The notes beneath the pieces were generated by a model, which worked only from the letters and a program-made list of their open reading frames with translations, made no database searches and was not told the origin of the DNA. DNA of 64,000 bases from contig CM035167.1 of NCBI GenBank assembly GCA_020205615.1, positions 135,174,568 through 135,238,567 on the forward strand, given 5' to 3'. Source of the stretch: Panax quinquefolius. Lineage: Eukaryota > Streptophyta > Magnoliopsida > Apiales > Araliaceae. The position numbers and the translations under genes were made by a program. Positions 1 to 12,372 of the stretch are shown here, in pieces. The stretch's first letter is position 1. Every line of letters begins with the position of its first letter.

Positions 1-266
1 TAACCTGAAAGGCCCATTTCAGTAAGACTTACAAATGATGAAGATAGAGTTAAAGACTCTAGGAACCCAAGTAAAGATAACGAATATCTGAGTAGAATCG
101 ACTTTAATCGATAAAGTTAAAAGCGCTTTCGAAGCTACACACCCGAGTTGATAAATGTGAAGAAAAAGGTTCAAGAGGCGTTATTCTAGAAGCGAGAATC
201 GACGAAGAGAAATCTCAACCCTCGATTTAATTGGCCCATTTAAAAGTCTCGATCGGTAGGAACTAT
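1..266 (+). pseudogene. Ty3/gypsy pol remnant of element B (integrase C-terminal part)
   Basis: This is the left part of the pol 3' end of element B. Translating the last third in shifting frames gives the run NPR-IGPFKSLDR, which matches the conserved GPFxxLxRVG block after the integrase core of plant Ty3/gypsy elements. The reading resumes at 2870, after a solo LTR that inserted here. Stops and single-base shifts break the frame, including one at the insertion-proximal arginine-valine codons. The 5' rest of B lies outside the window. Family-level identity is fairly sure; the first 120 bases cannot be assigned confidently. Confidence 0.7.
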
Positions 267-1600
267 TGTAAGACCCCAACTTGTTATTAATGAAATTTAA
301 TTTTATTATTTATTATTTTGAAATATTAAGGGTTGATTTGATTAATGTGGATAGTTATGGGTAAAATACGCAAATATTTCAAAATAAACAAGTGGTTATA
401 AAATATTCATTGTTGTTTGGGAATATTCGTTTGGTCGTGGAATATTGAGTCTTTATCGGGAATATTCGTATTTGACGGCCAGCGACCAATGTATGGGCCC
501 CATAATAAAAGCGATTGGATGAAGAAAACGACAAAATATAAGTTGTTTAAAAATAATGGCGTAGTTATTCACAGATTAATCTTTGTTAAAATACTAGGTG
601 GTTAAAACACAAGATGGCACGGTATTGCACCAATTATTGATTCTTACGTGAAAAGCGCACTACTCGATAATGGTTACGATAATTCTTGCTTGATATTTAT
701 TGATTTAATAATTCTTTGCGTTGATATTTTATATTCTTTGTTGTTTCAATAATTGTCATTACACGCGATTTTTCATTATCGAAGCAATAATTCATATTAT
801 CTGAATAATATTATTAGATAACATTATTGGAAATGTCTAGAAAGTTCTCATCTAAGGAGAGGTTTGGTCACCTAATTGTGCGCCAAAGAAGGAGAAATTC
901 TTATTGGAAAGCCCTCTTTCCTGGAGCTGCTGGTTGTCAATATTGTGATTACATAATATTATTTGTGAATAATTAATTATTGATTCATATGATGAGAAAA
1001 ATATTGATTTTATGTGGATATAGATGGAGAAAATTTTTAATGTGACAATTGTTGAAAATTGAAATTTTATCTTTTTCGATAAAATAATTCATTTAAATAT
1101 ATTATTATATTTTAATAATATAATAATGATGATATTTTTTTACGATAAATGTGGGATATATGAGTATATGTGGAGGAGGAGAATTTTTGTTACCAAAATA
1201 TTTAAAGCATGTTTTATGTGTCGGTGGACCCCATTTCTTGACTGAAATTTGATTATAGCATGTAAAATCCCGAGTTTATGGATTTCGGTCAATTTACATT
1301 TTGGAATTTGGAAAACTTCCTTACGCAAAGTTGTAGATAATGGAATTTCCTATAAAATTCATGAGATTCAAATTTTTCGACAAAAGGGCTATTTATTGTG
1401 AATTATTGAAGTTAGAAGCTTCAAATAATTGATTTTGGAAGTTTAAAATATTTTAATTACAAAAAGCGTGTTTTTCATTTTGAGGCCCTTATGTAACATG
1501 TGATAGAGGTGAAATCAGTTGGAAGAAGTGTGCGTATGAGATTTTGGAAAAATATAGTAATATTTAATAAATTTTCTACTTTGGTGTTCTAAGCATTTTC

Positions 1601-1610
1601 CTATAAATAG
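1601..1610 (+). promoter_or_regulatory. TATA box of LTR A1
   Basis: The sequence CTATAAATAG is followed by a block (GGTGCTTAGG, then CACACCAGAAACTGAAG) that is conserved in every family A LTR of this window. This marks the probable U3/R boundary of the LTR promoter. Confidence 0.7.
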
Positions 1611-2188
1611 GGTGCTTAGGTTAGAATTGAAAATCACACCAGAAACTGAAGTTTTCTCTTTCTATATTATCGAGCGTATTCTTATGAGTATTTTGAGTAT
1701 TGCTATATCTGGTGCAAGTTCAAGTCATAGCCTTTATATCCAAAGTTTTCAATTAGAAGTCTTGATCTTTCGAGGTAAGGGATATTTTTTTTTTTAAGTA
1801 ATGATATTATTTCTTCAATATCATTATGTTTGAAATATTGATCTGAAGTTTTTATCAAATTTGGAACTTTTGGTGTCGAGTTACTATTTCACGATATCAA
1901 GACTTTGCTCACGATATCGACACTATTCACGAATACGACTACTATTCATCGAAAATAAAAATTTTCCCCTCCGCCTAAAATATCTATTGTGGATACTAGC
2001 TTTGATTGTATCCATGTTTTAATCATTCTTGAATTTTACACCACTATGATTATTTTTGAGGTATTTTTGACATGGATAAAACAAAACTCTGAATCCTTAA
2101 TCCTTAATCCTTGTCATTTTGTTTCACCGGATTCGTTTCTTCAAAATATTTTCATCATCCTCAGTCTTAAATGATGATATTATTGAAT

Positions 2189-2315
2189 ATCTTTGGCCTG
2201 TAGTGCAAAGATGAATGATTTCTGATGAATATCTTTGGCCCGTAGTGCAAAGATGAACAGGTGTTTAGATGAACATGACCAACTGATGAATATCTTTGGC
2301 CTGTAGTGCAAAGAT
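2189..2315 (+). repeat. Three stem-loop repeats in LTR A1 (loop GCCYGTAGTG)
   Basis: Copies lie at 2189-2212, 2231-2254 and 2292-2315. Each has the arm ATCTTTG, the loop GCCTGTAGTG or GCCCGTAGTG, and the matching arm CAAAGAT. Each is followed by GAA and spaced by AT-rich sequence. Related copies occur in every long gypsy LTR of the window except G. Confidence 0.85.
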
Positions 2316-2869
2316 GAATATTTTATTCCAGATATATATTGATTGATGTTACAGGGATAAAAGATAGACGATGAACTTTTAAATTCATACATAGAAGATA
2401 GTAGTTTGCATTCTCTACTTAACTCTTCTAATGAATTATTATTTCCGCTGCGAATATTGATTTAAAACTTGTTGTCTATTGTATTCTATTAGATTTTTCC
2501 CTGTTGAAGACTAACGATAATTTGTTGTATATTATCTTAGTCATAATATTCTTCTTTGGGCTAGTTGAGCTCACCCTTTTCCTTTTGTTCCATTTTTCTT
2601 CTCGGGAGGCGAGAATATAGCGAGTACGAGTCGGGGTATGGAATGAAGGTTCTAGAGAGAGTTGTTTATATAGTAGTCCTCACCATTTTTGTAAAATAAT
2701 GTATCAATAAATGTGATGAGGATATATTTGAGTATAGATATTGTCTAGAAGATAATATTTGTATTCAAACTCACAGTTTTACTGTTGTAATAATAAAGTT
2801 GTAGTTGTTTCTGTACCATGTATTGACGACTCAGAATGGGTTATGTATACCTATTTTGGGGGCGTCACA

Positions 2870-3043
2870 ACTATGGCTTATAGACTCGTTTTACCGCCAA
2901 GTATATCGGGTGTTCATAACGTTTTTAACGTATCGATGTTACGTAATTGTGTGGACGACCCGAACCACATTATTAAATTAGAATTAAACGATATAGCAGA
3001 AGATTTAACGTATGAGGAGATACGTGTTAAAATCTTAGATTAG
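2870..3043 (+). pseudogene. Ty3/gypsy pol 3' end of element B
   Basis: The frame from 2873 reads MAYRLVLPPSISGVHNVFNV, then SMLRNC, a DDPNHII segment, DLTYEE and a terminal VKILD stop. These are the usual blocks of the plant chromovirus C-terminal pol tail: AYRLxLPP, HNVFHVSxL and LTYEExPVxILD. The gene is cut off upstream by solo LTR A1, whose duplicated ACTAT opens this segment. The chromodomain-like tail past ILD is missing because of the stop at 3041-3043, although degenerate tail sequence continues to about 3110. Confidence 0.85.
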
Positions 3044-3180
3044 AAGGATCGTATTCAACACTCAAAGGTTATACCTCAAGAATTAGAATATGAAATGAAG
3101 TCAAGGTATCTTCACCTCTTTGACATACCAGAATGCGTAAATTTTAAATTTCGAGGCGAAATTTCATAAGGAGGGGAGAT
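3044..3180 (+). other. 3' untranslated region and polypurine tract of element B
   Basis: Degenerate pol tail is followed by TTTCGAGGCGAAATTTCATA and then the purine run AAGGAGGGGAGAT, which ends directly before the LTR start at 3181. The same block precedes the 3' LTR of element C near 13190. It is the plus-strand primer site of these elements. Confidence 0.8.
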
Positions 3181-5287
3181 TGTGAGACCCCGGATTTTAT
3201 GAATAAAGATTTAATTTTCTCGAAATATTTTTTTAATGGTGTGGATTTGAGATAATGTTATAGTTGTGGGTAGTATTTATAAATTTTGCAAAGTATGCAA
3301 GTTGTCATATTATATTCGATTGGTCGGGGAATATTTATTTTATCAGGGAATATTCGTGCAAGGGCACAATCATTGGTGGACCCCGCAACGGAATTATTGT
3401 CGGATTGAGAAAACGACAAAAATATTTTGTGAAAATAACGACGGAAGTTTTACCATTAATACTATTGAACTACTCGGTAGTAAAAGTAATAAGATGTCTG
3501 GCATGGTTGCGTAGTAGCACCTGTGATTAATTATTGATCTTACGTGATAAGTCACTTAGTTTTGTTGGTATTATTAATGTAATAATACGAAAATCTTGTT
3601 ATATAAAAAAATGTAATACTTTTATAAAGTTATTCATAAATAGAATATATTATATTCTATTATGCGTAGTGTTGCATAGTTATACGATAGTATTTTGTAT
3701 AGTAAAATCTTTTTATATAAAATGAATACTTTTATAAAGTTATCTGTTTTATTAGACAATAATTAGAATATATTATATTTTATTATGCATAGTGTTTTTA
3801 TAATTATACTGCATAGTATTTTGTATAGTAAAATCTTTTATATAAAAATGTAATACTTTTATAAAATTATCTGTTTTATTAAGACAATAATTAGAATATA
3901 TTATATTTTATTATGCATAGTGTTTGTATAGTGCATGTGTAAGACCCTCAAATTTTTAAATAAAAAGGAATTTCTTTTATTTATTATTTTGAAATAGTAA
4001 GGGTGGATTTGATTAATGTGGATAGTTATGGGTAAAATACGCAAATATTTCAAAATAAGCAAGTGGTTATAAAATATTCATTGTTGTCGAGGAATATTCG
4101 TTTGGTCGTGGAATATTAAATGCTTATCGGGAATAATATTATTATGCTGGTAGCGACGTGTGTGTGGGCCCCATAACTGAAAGCGATTGGATGAAAAAAA
4201 CGACAAATATAAGTGGTTTAAAAATAACGGGCGTAGTTACTGAATTAACACTATTGGAATACCCGGTGGTTAAAAACATAGTAATACGGCGTTGTTGCAA
4301 CAAGATGAGCACCAGCATTATATTACACCAATTATTAAAGGCACTACTCAATAATGGTTACTGATTAATTCTTTGTTGATTTTTTATTGAGTTAATAATT
4401 CTTTATTGATATTTTATATTCTTTGTTTCAATAATTGTCATTACTGCGTATTTTTCATTATCGAAGCAATAATTCATATTATCTGAATAATATTATTAGA
4501 TAACATTATTGACAATGTCTAGAAAGTTACATCTAAGGAGAGGTTTGGTCACCTAATTGCGGCGCCAAAGAAGAAGAAATTCTTATTGGAAAGCCCTCTT
4601 TCACAGAACCTGCACGGTTGTCGATATTGTGATTACTAATATATTATTTGTGAATAATTAATTATTGATTTATATGATGAGGAAAATATTGATTTTATGT
4701 GGATATAGATGGAGAAAAAATTTAATGTGACAATTGTTGAAAATTGAAATTTTATCTTTTTACGATAAAATAATTCATTTAAATATATTATTATATTTTA
4801 ATAATATAATAATGGTGATATTTTTACAACGAATGTGGGATATATGAGTATACGAGGAGGAAGAGTATTTTTATTTGCAATAAATGTTTAAAACATGTTA
4901 AACATGTCGGTGGACCCCATTTATTAGTTGAAATTTGATTATACCAAAAATCACCCGTTTGTGGGATTTCGGTCAATTTCTATTTGTATTTGGAAAAACT
5001 TTCTTCTGCAAAGTTGTAGAGAATTGAAATTCCTATAAAAACTCGCGAGATTCGAATTTTCTGATGAAAGGGCTATTTATTATGAATTATTGAAGTTCTG
5101 AAGCTCCGAAATAATTAATTTTTGAAGTTTTAAATATTTTTAATAAGAAAAACGTTTTTTTTTAGTTAGGCAAGGTGAGTCACTCTTGGTGGCTGATGGT
5201 TTGAATCAGATTTTGGGTGCGTAGGAATTTAATAATTATATATTAATATTTTATTAAATTTTCTGCTTTGGTGTTCTAAGCAATTTC

Positions 5288-5297
5288 CTATAAATAG
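5288..5297 (+). promoter_or_regulatory. TATA box of LTR A2
   Basis: CTATAAATAG is followed by the same GGTGCTTAGG block as in LTR A1. Confidence 0.65.
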
Positions 5298-5569
5298 GGT
5301 GCTTAGGTTAGAATTGAAAATCACACCAGAAACTGAAGTTTTCTCTCTCTATATTATCGGTTTATTCTTGTGAGTATTTTGAGTATACTTTGAGTATTGT
5401 TAGACGGTCTGAGTTCCTTCGACACTATATCCTGTGTTTTAAATTAAGAATCTTGATCTTTTTCGAGGTAAGGGATATTATTTTTTTGTAATGATATTAT
5501 TTCTTCAATATCATTATCTTTGAAATGTTGATCTGAAGTTTTATCAAATTTGGAACTTTTTCATATCGG

Positions 5570-5665
5570 GGTTACTATTCATGAGTTCTTATTCATGAGT
5601 TACTATTCACGAGTTACTATTCATGATTCTTATTCACGAGTTCTTATTCACGAGTATTATTCATG
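5570..5665 (+). repeat. 14-bp tandem array in LTR A2
   Basis: About six to seven degenerate copies of TTACTATTCATGAG or TTACTATTCACGAG run head to tail. A shorter version is in LTR 44088 (about 45720-45800). The array is missing or replaced in A3 and is the break point of the LTR at 50889. Confidence 0.8.
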
Positions 5666-6916
5666 AAGCGTGAAGATGTTTTTGTGGAATTTCTATCTTT
5701 TGGTGTCGAGATTCTTATTCACGTATCTTGGCCTTATTCAATGATATCTGACCTTATTACGTGATACTTGATCTATTCACCTAAAAATAAAATTTCTTCT
5801 TTTAAGTCGAAACATCTATTACGGATACTAACTACGATTGTATCCATGTTTTGATCATTCTTGAATTTTACACCACTATGACTATTTTTGAGGTATTTTT
5901 GGGCGTGGATAAAACCAAGTACGAATCCTTAATCCTTAATCCTTGTCATTTTGTTTCAATTTGGATTCGTTTCTTTAAAAAATATTTTTCATCATCCTCG
6001 GTCTTAAATGATGATATTATGGAATATCTTTGGCTTTGTAGTCAAAAGATGAATGATTTCTTAAGAATATCTTTGGCACATAGTGCAAAGATGAATGATT
6101 TCTGAAGAATATCTTTGGCCGTAGTGGTCTGCAAAGATGAGCAGTGTTTAAATGAACATGACCAATTGATGAATATCTTTGGCTTTATAGTGCGAAAGAT
6201 GAATATTTGATTCAGATGTATATTGATTGATGTTACGAGGGGATAAAAGATGAGCGATGAACTTTTAAATTCATACATAGAAGATAGTAGTTTGCATTCT
6301 CTTAACTCTTCAATGAATTATTATTTCATTTCTTGAATATTGATTTAAAATTTGTTGTCTATTGTATTCTATTATATTTTTCCTGTTGAAGACTAACAAT
6401 AATTTGTTGTATATTATCTTAGTCATAATATTCTTTCTTGAGCTAGTTGAGCTCACCCTTTTCCTTTTTGTTCCATTTTTCTCGGGAGGCGAGAATATAA
6501 ATGAGTGCAGTCGGGGTATGGAATGAAGGTTTTAGAAAGGATTGTTTAGTAGTCCTCACCATTTTTGTAAAATAATGTATCAATAAATGTGATGAGGATT
6601 TATTTGAGTATAGATATTGTCTGTAAGATAATATTTGTATTCAAACTCACAGTTTCTTTGTTGTAATAATAAAGTTGTAGTTGTTTACGTACCATGTATT
6701 GTGACAACTCGTAATAGGTGATGTATACCTATTTTGGGGGCGTCACAGCATGCATAGTATTTGCAGTAAAATCTTTTATAAAGTTATTCGTTTTATTAGA
6801 TTATAAATAGAATATATTATATTTTATTTAAAAGATTTTGCTTTAAATATGGTTCGTCAGATTAAAGTAAATCAATTTGGACCGTTCATGAGTTAGTTAC
6901 TATGCAGTCCATTTTT

Positions 6917-6926
6917 CTATAAATAG
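6917..6926 (+). promoter_or_regulatory. TATA box of the B LTR
   Basis: CTATAAATAG is followed by AAGCTCATTC. The same arrangement occurs in the C LTR at 13587. Confidence 0.65.
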
Positions 6927-8299
6927 AAGCTCATTCATTCATTATTTCTTACGAATTCACTGAAACTCTAGAGAGAGAAACTAAAGAGAGAGAAGAAAAG
7001 TGTTCTGCTACTTCACTACTTTTATATCCAGTACTCTTATTTCTAAGGTAGAGAATATTATTTGTTGTACTCGTAAGTGTGACGCCCCCAAAATAGGTAT
7101 ACATCACCCATTCTGAGTTGTCAATACATGGTATGTAAACAACTACAACTTTATTATTACAACAAAGAAATCGTGAGTTTAAATACAAATATTATCTTCA
7201 GACAATATCTATATCAAATAAATCCTCATCACATTTATCAAACTTTATTTTACAAAAACGGTGAGGACTACTAAACAACTTTCTAGAACCTTCATTCCAT
7301 ACCCTCACTGCACTCGCTTATATTCTCGCCTCCGAGAAAAAAAATGGAACAAAAGTAGGAAAGGGTGAGCTCAACTAGCTCAAGAAGAAGAATATTATGA
7401 CTAAGATAATATACAACAAATTATCGTTAGTCTTCACAGGAAAATCTAATAACAATAGACAACAAATTTTAAATCAATATTCGCAATGAAATAATAACTC
7501 ATTAGAAGAGTTAAGAGAGAATGCAAACTACTATCTTCTATGTATGAATTTAAAAGTTCATCGCTCATCTTTATCCCTCAGAACATCAATCAATATACAT
7601 CCAGAATCAAATATTCATCTTACAAACCAGCCAAAGATATTCATCACCGGGTCATGTTCATTTAAACACTGCTCATCTTTTGCACTATAATGTGCCAAAA
7701 AGATATTAATCAATGGCCATGTTCATCTCAACACTGCTCATCTTCAGCACTACACAAAGTGCCAAAGATATTCTTCAAATCATTCATCTTTCCACTACTG
7801 TGCCAAAGATATTCAATAATATCATCATTTAAGATTGAGGATGATGAAAAATATTTTAAAGAAACGAATCCAAAGGAAACAAAATGACAAGGATTAAGGA
7901 TTTAGGATTCGTACTTTGTTTTATCCATGTTTAAAAATACCTCAAAAATAATCATAGTGGTGTAAAATTCAAGAATGATCAAAACATGGATACAATCAAA
8001 GCTAGTATCCGTATAGATATTTTGGACCTAAAAGAAGAAATTTTATTTTTCGATGAATAGTCGCCGGTGAATAAACTTTAGTCAGATACGTGAATAGTCG
8101 AATAGGATGGATTACAAATGGTGTATCGTGAATAAGTAATATTAATACTCAGGCCAAATCTTTCCACGTTGCGTGAATATAATAGAAATTTCCGCTCTCT
8201 TTCTTCCTTTCCATCTTCTCTTTTACATTTTACATACCACACAAATCGTAAATATATCCACATCAAAAGAGTAGAAATTCCACAAAACATCTTCACCTA

Positions 8300-9035
8300 T
8301 ACTTGCTGATATTTGTTGTTGGGAGAATTCCACCAATGGTAAATACTTATCTAGCTTGCTTGAAGTCTAGGACCGCGAGTCTTAATAAATCTTGAAGAGT
8401 TTGAATGATCTCTACGATTGTCCCGTCCGGATGTCACTGAACTAAATGTAAATCAGGTGCCCATGGCAGCTTAAAATCTGAAGTGAATCTTCAGGTCCGT
8501 CAAAACTTCTGGATCAGGCATGCCATACGACTCACAATCTCATTCGTCATTTCCTTCAAAGCCTCATTTCTTCATTGGATGGCAAATATTGTGTACGCTT
8601 TAACTTTCACGAAGCCTTTGGAGTCTTTTCGATAGTTAGGGCACATTCCGGCTTGAATGGTGACTTCGTGATCTTCCGACGACTGACTATGACTTTCCGT
8701 TGCATTTATCCACAACCCTTTGCAGAAGCATACATGAATGTAAATCCATCCGAACCGGATGGTATTGTTAGAATATGGAAACTAAGGCAGGTTAATGACG
8801 AAGCGATAGAAGCCCGCTACGAATCTCGTGCTCTGAATAAAATCAGAAATAGAATAAGAATATTTTTTCGAACCTCTAAAGAAACATCCGCGTCTTATGT
8901 TCCTCATTCTCACCGAATGAGTGTAATGAATAGGAACATACGTTCATCGTTAAAGACATCGAATATCTTGGTAATTTGTGACCCGTATTTCAGCGATGGA
9001 TGGTCGCTTTCCCTAAATTACTGGTGGTCCTCTTT
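8300..9035 (-). pseudogene. Degenerate gypsy gag and integrase fragments inside LTR A3
   Basis: Read on the minus strand, about 9028-8770 matches the gag of the family A element at 47270-47690, with the shared phrases ACCAAGATATTC, GAGAATGAGGAAC and ACGCGGATG. About 8765-8305 matches the integrase core: an MDF-like start, AKGCDA, a KITKS-like block, NEIVSR-GMP, HF and AMGT-like blocks, a DGQS region, a TIQTL-like block, and the final LDFKQA and YLPLVEF. The stretch between gag and integrase (protease, RT, RNase H) is gone. Many stops and shifts are present. The longest plus-strand open frame here (8575-9087) is only the antisense shadow. Confidence 0.75.
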
Positions 9036-9746
9036 TGAAAAAAGTTCCAAATTTGATAAAAAGTTCCAACTAATATTTCAAAGATAATGATATTGAAGAA
9101 ATAATATCATTTGAGAAGAAAATAACATCCCTTACCTCAAAATAACCGTATTTTCAATTTTGATATAGTCTTACCTTGGAATAAAGAACTCAAAATATCA
9201 AAATACTCACAAAAATACGCCAATAATCTAGAGAGAAGAAAACTTGTTTCGTGTGATTTTCAATTCTAACCTAAGTCACTTATTTATAGAAAATGCTTAA
9301 CGCCAAAGAAAAATAATAAAATATTATTATTCTTTTTTCTTCTTCCACGCCACCTCAATTGTCAAGCCAACCATTTTGAAAATCAAACACCGCCATCTTG
9401 GAAAAATAGCAATTTCACATGTGTTAAAACACAAGTGGGTCCCACCCTTTATTAATAAAAATCATTTTATTTTCCAAAACTTCAACAATTCATAGAAAAT
9501 AGACCGGTTATCGGAAAAATATGAATTTTATGTCCATTCACTTAAATCGAATTCTCTACAACTTTTACGTAAGAAATTTTTCCAAATTCCAAACGAAAAA
9601 TGACCAAAATCTGCATACGAGATAAGTTTTCTAATTTCCTTCTCTTCCCTTTCTCTTTCTTCCTTTCCCATAATTCTCCACTAACTCTCTCTCTTTCCCA
9701 CTTTCTTCTCTTACCCCACCACTTCTTCCACACATACACACACAAA

Positions 9747-9772
9747 TACGTATATATATATATATATATACA
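9747..9772. repeat. (TA)n microsatellite within LTR A3
   Basis: About twelve TA dinucleotides follow a CT-rich stretch (9640-9735). Confidence 0.9.
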
Positions 9773-10739
9773 TTAAAATATTTATAATTATTAAATAATT
9801 CCAATTCTATCTTCTCTCTTCCACCTCATCTATTTATAAACCATGAATTTATTGTAAAATATCACCATCAACATATTATTAAAATAATATATTTAAATGA
9901 ATTATTTTATCGAGAAAAGATAAAATATTAATTTTCAACAATTGTCATTTTAAAATTTTCTCCATCTATATCCATATAAAATCAATATTTTTCTCATCAT
10001 ATGAATCAATAATTAATTATTCACAAATAATATTACAGGATCACAATATTGATAACCGTGCGCCCTCAGAAAGAGGGGGCTTTCCAATAAGGATCTCTCT
10101 CTTCTTGGCGCCGAATTAGGTGACCAAACCTCTCCTTAGACAGAACTTTCTAGACATTGCCAATAATGTTTTCTAATATTATTATTCGAGATAATATGAA
10201 TTATTGTCTCGATAATGGAAAATACCGTGTAATGACAATTATTGAAAACAAAGAATATAAAATATCAACGCAACAATTATTGAATCAATAAAATAAAATA
10301 ATTTAATGACAATTATCGAGTAGTGCCTTCACGTAAGAATCAATAATTGATGCAATACCGCGTGCTTCAATGTTCAACAACGCGTTTTAGTGTGTTTTAA
10401 CCCCGGGTATTCCAACAAAGATAATCTGGTAATAACTACGCCTGTTATTTTAAACAACTTATATTTGTCGCTTTTCCTCATCCAATCGCTTTTTAGTTAT
10501 GGGGCCCACACATGGTCATTACTATGGTCGCATTTAAATATTCTCGATAAGACGAATATTCCACGACCAAACGAATATTCCCCGACAACAATGAATATTT
10601 TATAACCACTTGCTTATTTTAAAATATTTATGTATTTAACCCCTAACTATCCACATTAATCAAATCAACCCTTACTATTTCAAAATAATAAATAGAGAAA
10701 ATTAAATTTCATTAATAATAAGTTGGGGTCTTACATGAG

Positions 10740-11260
10740 AAGGGTACTCTTTCTTTCTTATTTATGAAGAGAACTTCATTATTCCATTATTTATTATTCT
10801 ATTGGAATAACTCAGATATCTGTGATCTATCCTATACTTGTGAAATTCTTACATTATTCCATTATTTATTATTCTTCACTGAATAACTCGCTCATGTGAA
10901 ATACCGCATACATGGTGAAATTCTATTGTTATTTCATTCTTTATTATTCATTGGAATATCCTCATGCATGCGCTTTATACTGGGACTGGTTCCGTCTTTA
11001 TTATTCGGTTGGAATATCCATACATCGCTTTTACACCGGACCGGTTTCGCTCTTTATTATTCTCATTGGAATAACTTTTGTCTATCTGCCAAGCACCGTG
11101 CATGCATGGTGATTTCTGTTGTTATTCCATTCTTTATTATTCTGTTGGAACATCCTGTCGGTGTGAATTTCGCCTGACCTAGTTCCGTTAATTATTATTC
11201 TGTTGGAATAACCTGTCTATGCTAAATATCGCATGCATGGTGATTTCTTTTATTATTCCA
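10740..11260 (+). repeat. 73-bp tandem array in the B LTR
   Basis: About seven degenerate copies occur. Each has TTATTCCATTCTTTATTATT, then a short TTGGAATAAC part, then a variable GC-containing segment ending near CGCATGCATGGTGA. The same unit recurs in C (13790-14300), D (17032-17340) and, inverted, in E (35400-35725). Confidence 0.85.
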
Positions 11261-12372
11261 TTCTTTATTATACTCAGTTGGTTAAAGTTTTGACTTCTAT
11301 ACTCCATGAAATTAGTGGAATATCCTTAATATTTGCGCTTCATCCAGTATCTTTTCGTGGAAATATTCTTCTAAGCATTCATGAATTTTACTCTACAAAG
11401 CAGTATCATGTTGACAATTTGGACGTTATTGGTTCCTGGATAAATTAATTCTTGAACTTATTTTATTGAATTCTTATATCATTGTCGTCATCCTCGTGTT
11501 TATATTATGTTGAAAGTAATATGTGGCATGTAGTGCATAGATGGATTTGGTATGATTATGACCAAGGATTATGCGGTGTAATCATGACCGTAATGTTACA
11601 AATGATATGAAAAAAAGTCCTCATTGGCCCGTAGTGCATTGATGGACAGATTTTGGTATGATTATGGCTATGGATTCTCTTCGGCCAAGGGTGCAAAGAA
11701 GAATTATTTTATGGCATGATCAGGACCGTTGATGAAAACATGATTATCTTTAATGTAGTAGTGGTATGGATAATTCATGGTCGTGATGCTAAAGAATATC
11801 CTTGGTCGTAGTGCGTGGGGTGATTCGATGATGTGGATTATTTATTAAAATTCGAGTCCCGCAAATAAAAGTGATGAAAAACCTTTTTAAATCATAAAAG
11901 ATAGTAGATTTTATTCTCTACTTGACTCTTTTAATGGATTGCTTGTTCCGCTGTAGTTAAACTTGATGTTTGTTATATTGTATTAGTTTAACACTGTTGA
12001 AGGCTAACGATAATTTATTCTGCATTATCTTAGTCATACTATTTCTTACTGGGCTAGTTGAGCTCACCCTTTCTTTCATTGTTCTCTTCAGGAAATGAGA
12101 ATATAGCTGGGACGAGTTGGGAAACGGAGTGATGGTCCTAGAAGGTGCATTAGTAGTTCTCACTATTTTGTGAAATAGTGTGATAATAATTGTAATGAGA
12201 ACTTCTTTTGAGTTTGTATACTCTCTAGTAGACAATATTTGTATTCAAACTCACAGTTTATGTTTTGTCGTATTGTACACAACAGTTGTATTATTAAGTT
12301 GTATTTGAATTCTGTACCATGTATCTGGCGACTCAAGATGGGTGATGTATACCTATTTTTGGGGGCGTCACA

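Larger units (their letters stand above)
267..2869 (+). mobile_element. Solo LTR A1 (Ty3/gypsy family A), TSD ACTAT
   Basis: The element is a single 2.6-kb LTR. It begins TGTAAGACCCC, ends GGGGGCGTCACA, and is bracketed by ACTAT at 262-266 and 2870-2874. No primer-binding site or polypurine tract flanks it, and removing it brings together two halves of the same gypsy pol reading. It therefore most likely arose by LTR-LTR recombination of a full element that had inserted into the pol of element B. It shares its whole length with the LTRs at 3938, 7078 (inverted), 44088 and 50889. It holds a TATA box near 1601 and three stem-loop repeats at 2189-2315. Confidence 0.93.
3938..6747 (+). mobile_element. 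Solo LTR A2 (family A), TSD GCATG
   Basis: This 2.8-kb LTR begins TGTAAGACCCTC and ends GGGGGCGTCACA. GCATG occurs on both sides, at 3933-3937 and 6748-6752. It interrupts the B LTR between two AT-rich parts that join cleanly when it is removed. It is longer than A1 mainly because it keeps a 14-bp tandem array at about 5570-5665. There is no internal region, so it is a recombination product. Confidence 0.93.
7078..10735 (-). mobile_element. Inverted family A LTR (A3) carrying internal filler
   Basis: Read on the minus strand it begins TGTAAGACCCC at 10735 and ends GGGGGCGTCACA at 7078. LTR sequence covers 10735 to about 9036 and about 8300 to 7078, which together make one full LTR. The roughly 0.73 kb between is degenerate gag and integrase sequence on the same strand. 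It sits inside the B LTR. The flanking five bases do not match exactly (GTAAG on the left; AGAAG two bases beyond the right edge), so the target duplication is decayed or shifted. Confidence 0.85.
3181..12372 (+). mobile_element. 3' LTR of Ty3/gypsy element B, interrupted by LTRs A2 and A3
   Basis: The LTR begins TGTGAGACCCC right after the polypurine tract and ends GGGGGCGTCACA at 12372. Its own sequence is in three pieces, 3181-3937, 6753-7077 and 10736-12372, about 2.7 kb in all. The next five bases (TTGTG) are the expected target duplication in the 5' LTR of element C; the partner copy would lie left of the window. The pieces are collinear with the LTR of C (13209-17031): AT-rich U3, a TATA box, a 73-bp tandem array, stem-loops with loop GCCYGTAGTG, and the tail TGTACCATGTAT. 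Confidence 0.88.

Noticed and set aside
8575..9087. A 170-codon open frame on the plus strand, the longest in the left third
   Set aside because: Its reverse strand matches gag and integrase of the local gypsy family, and the protein has no recognisable pattern. It is an antisense shadow of filler DNA.
7078..10735. A3 as a normal element with two LTRs
   Set aside because: The two LTR pieces add up to one LTR without overlap, so there is no pair of repeats around the internal fragment.
10740..11260. Regular repeats that could suggest a CRISPR array
   Set aside because: The DNA is plant nuclear, the 73-bp units are directly adjacent and diverged without unique spacers, no cas gene exists, and the array lies inside a gypsy LTR.
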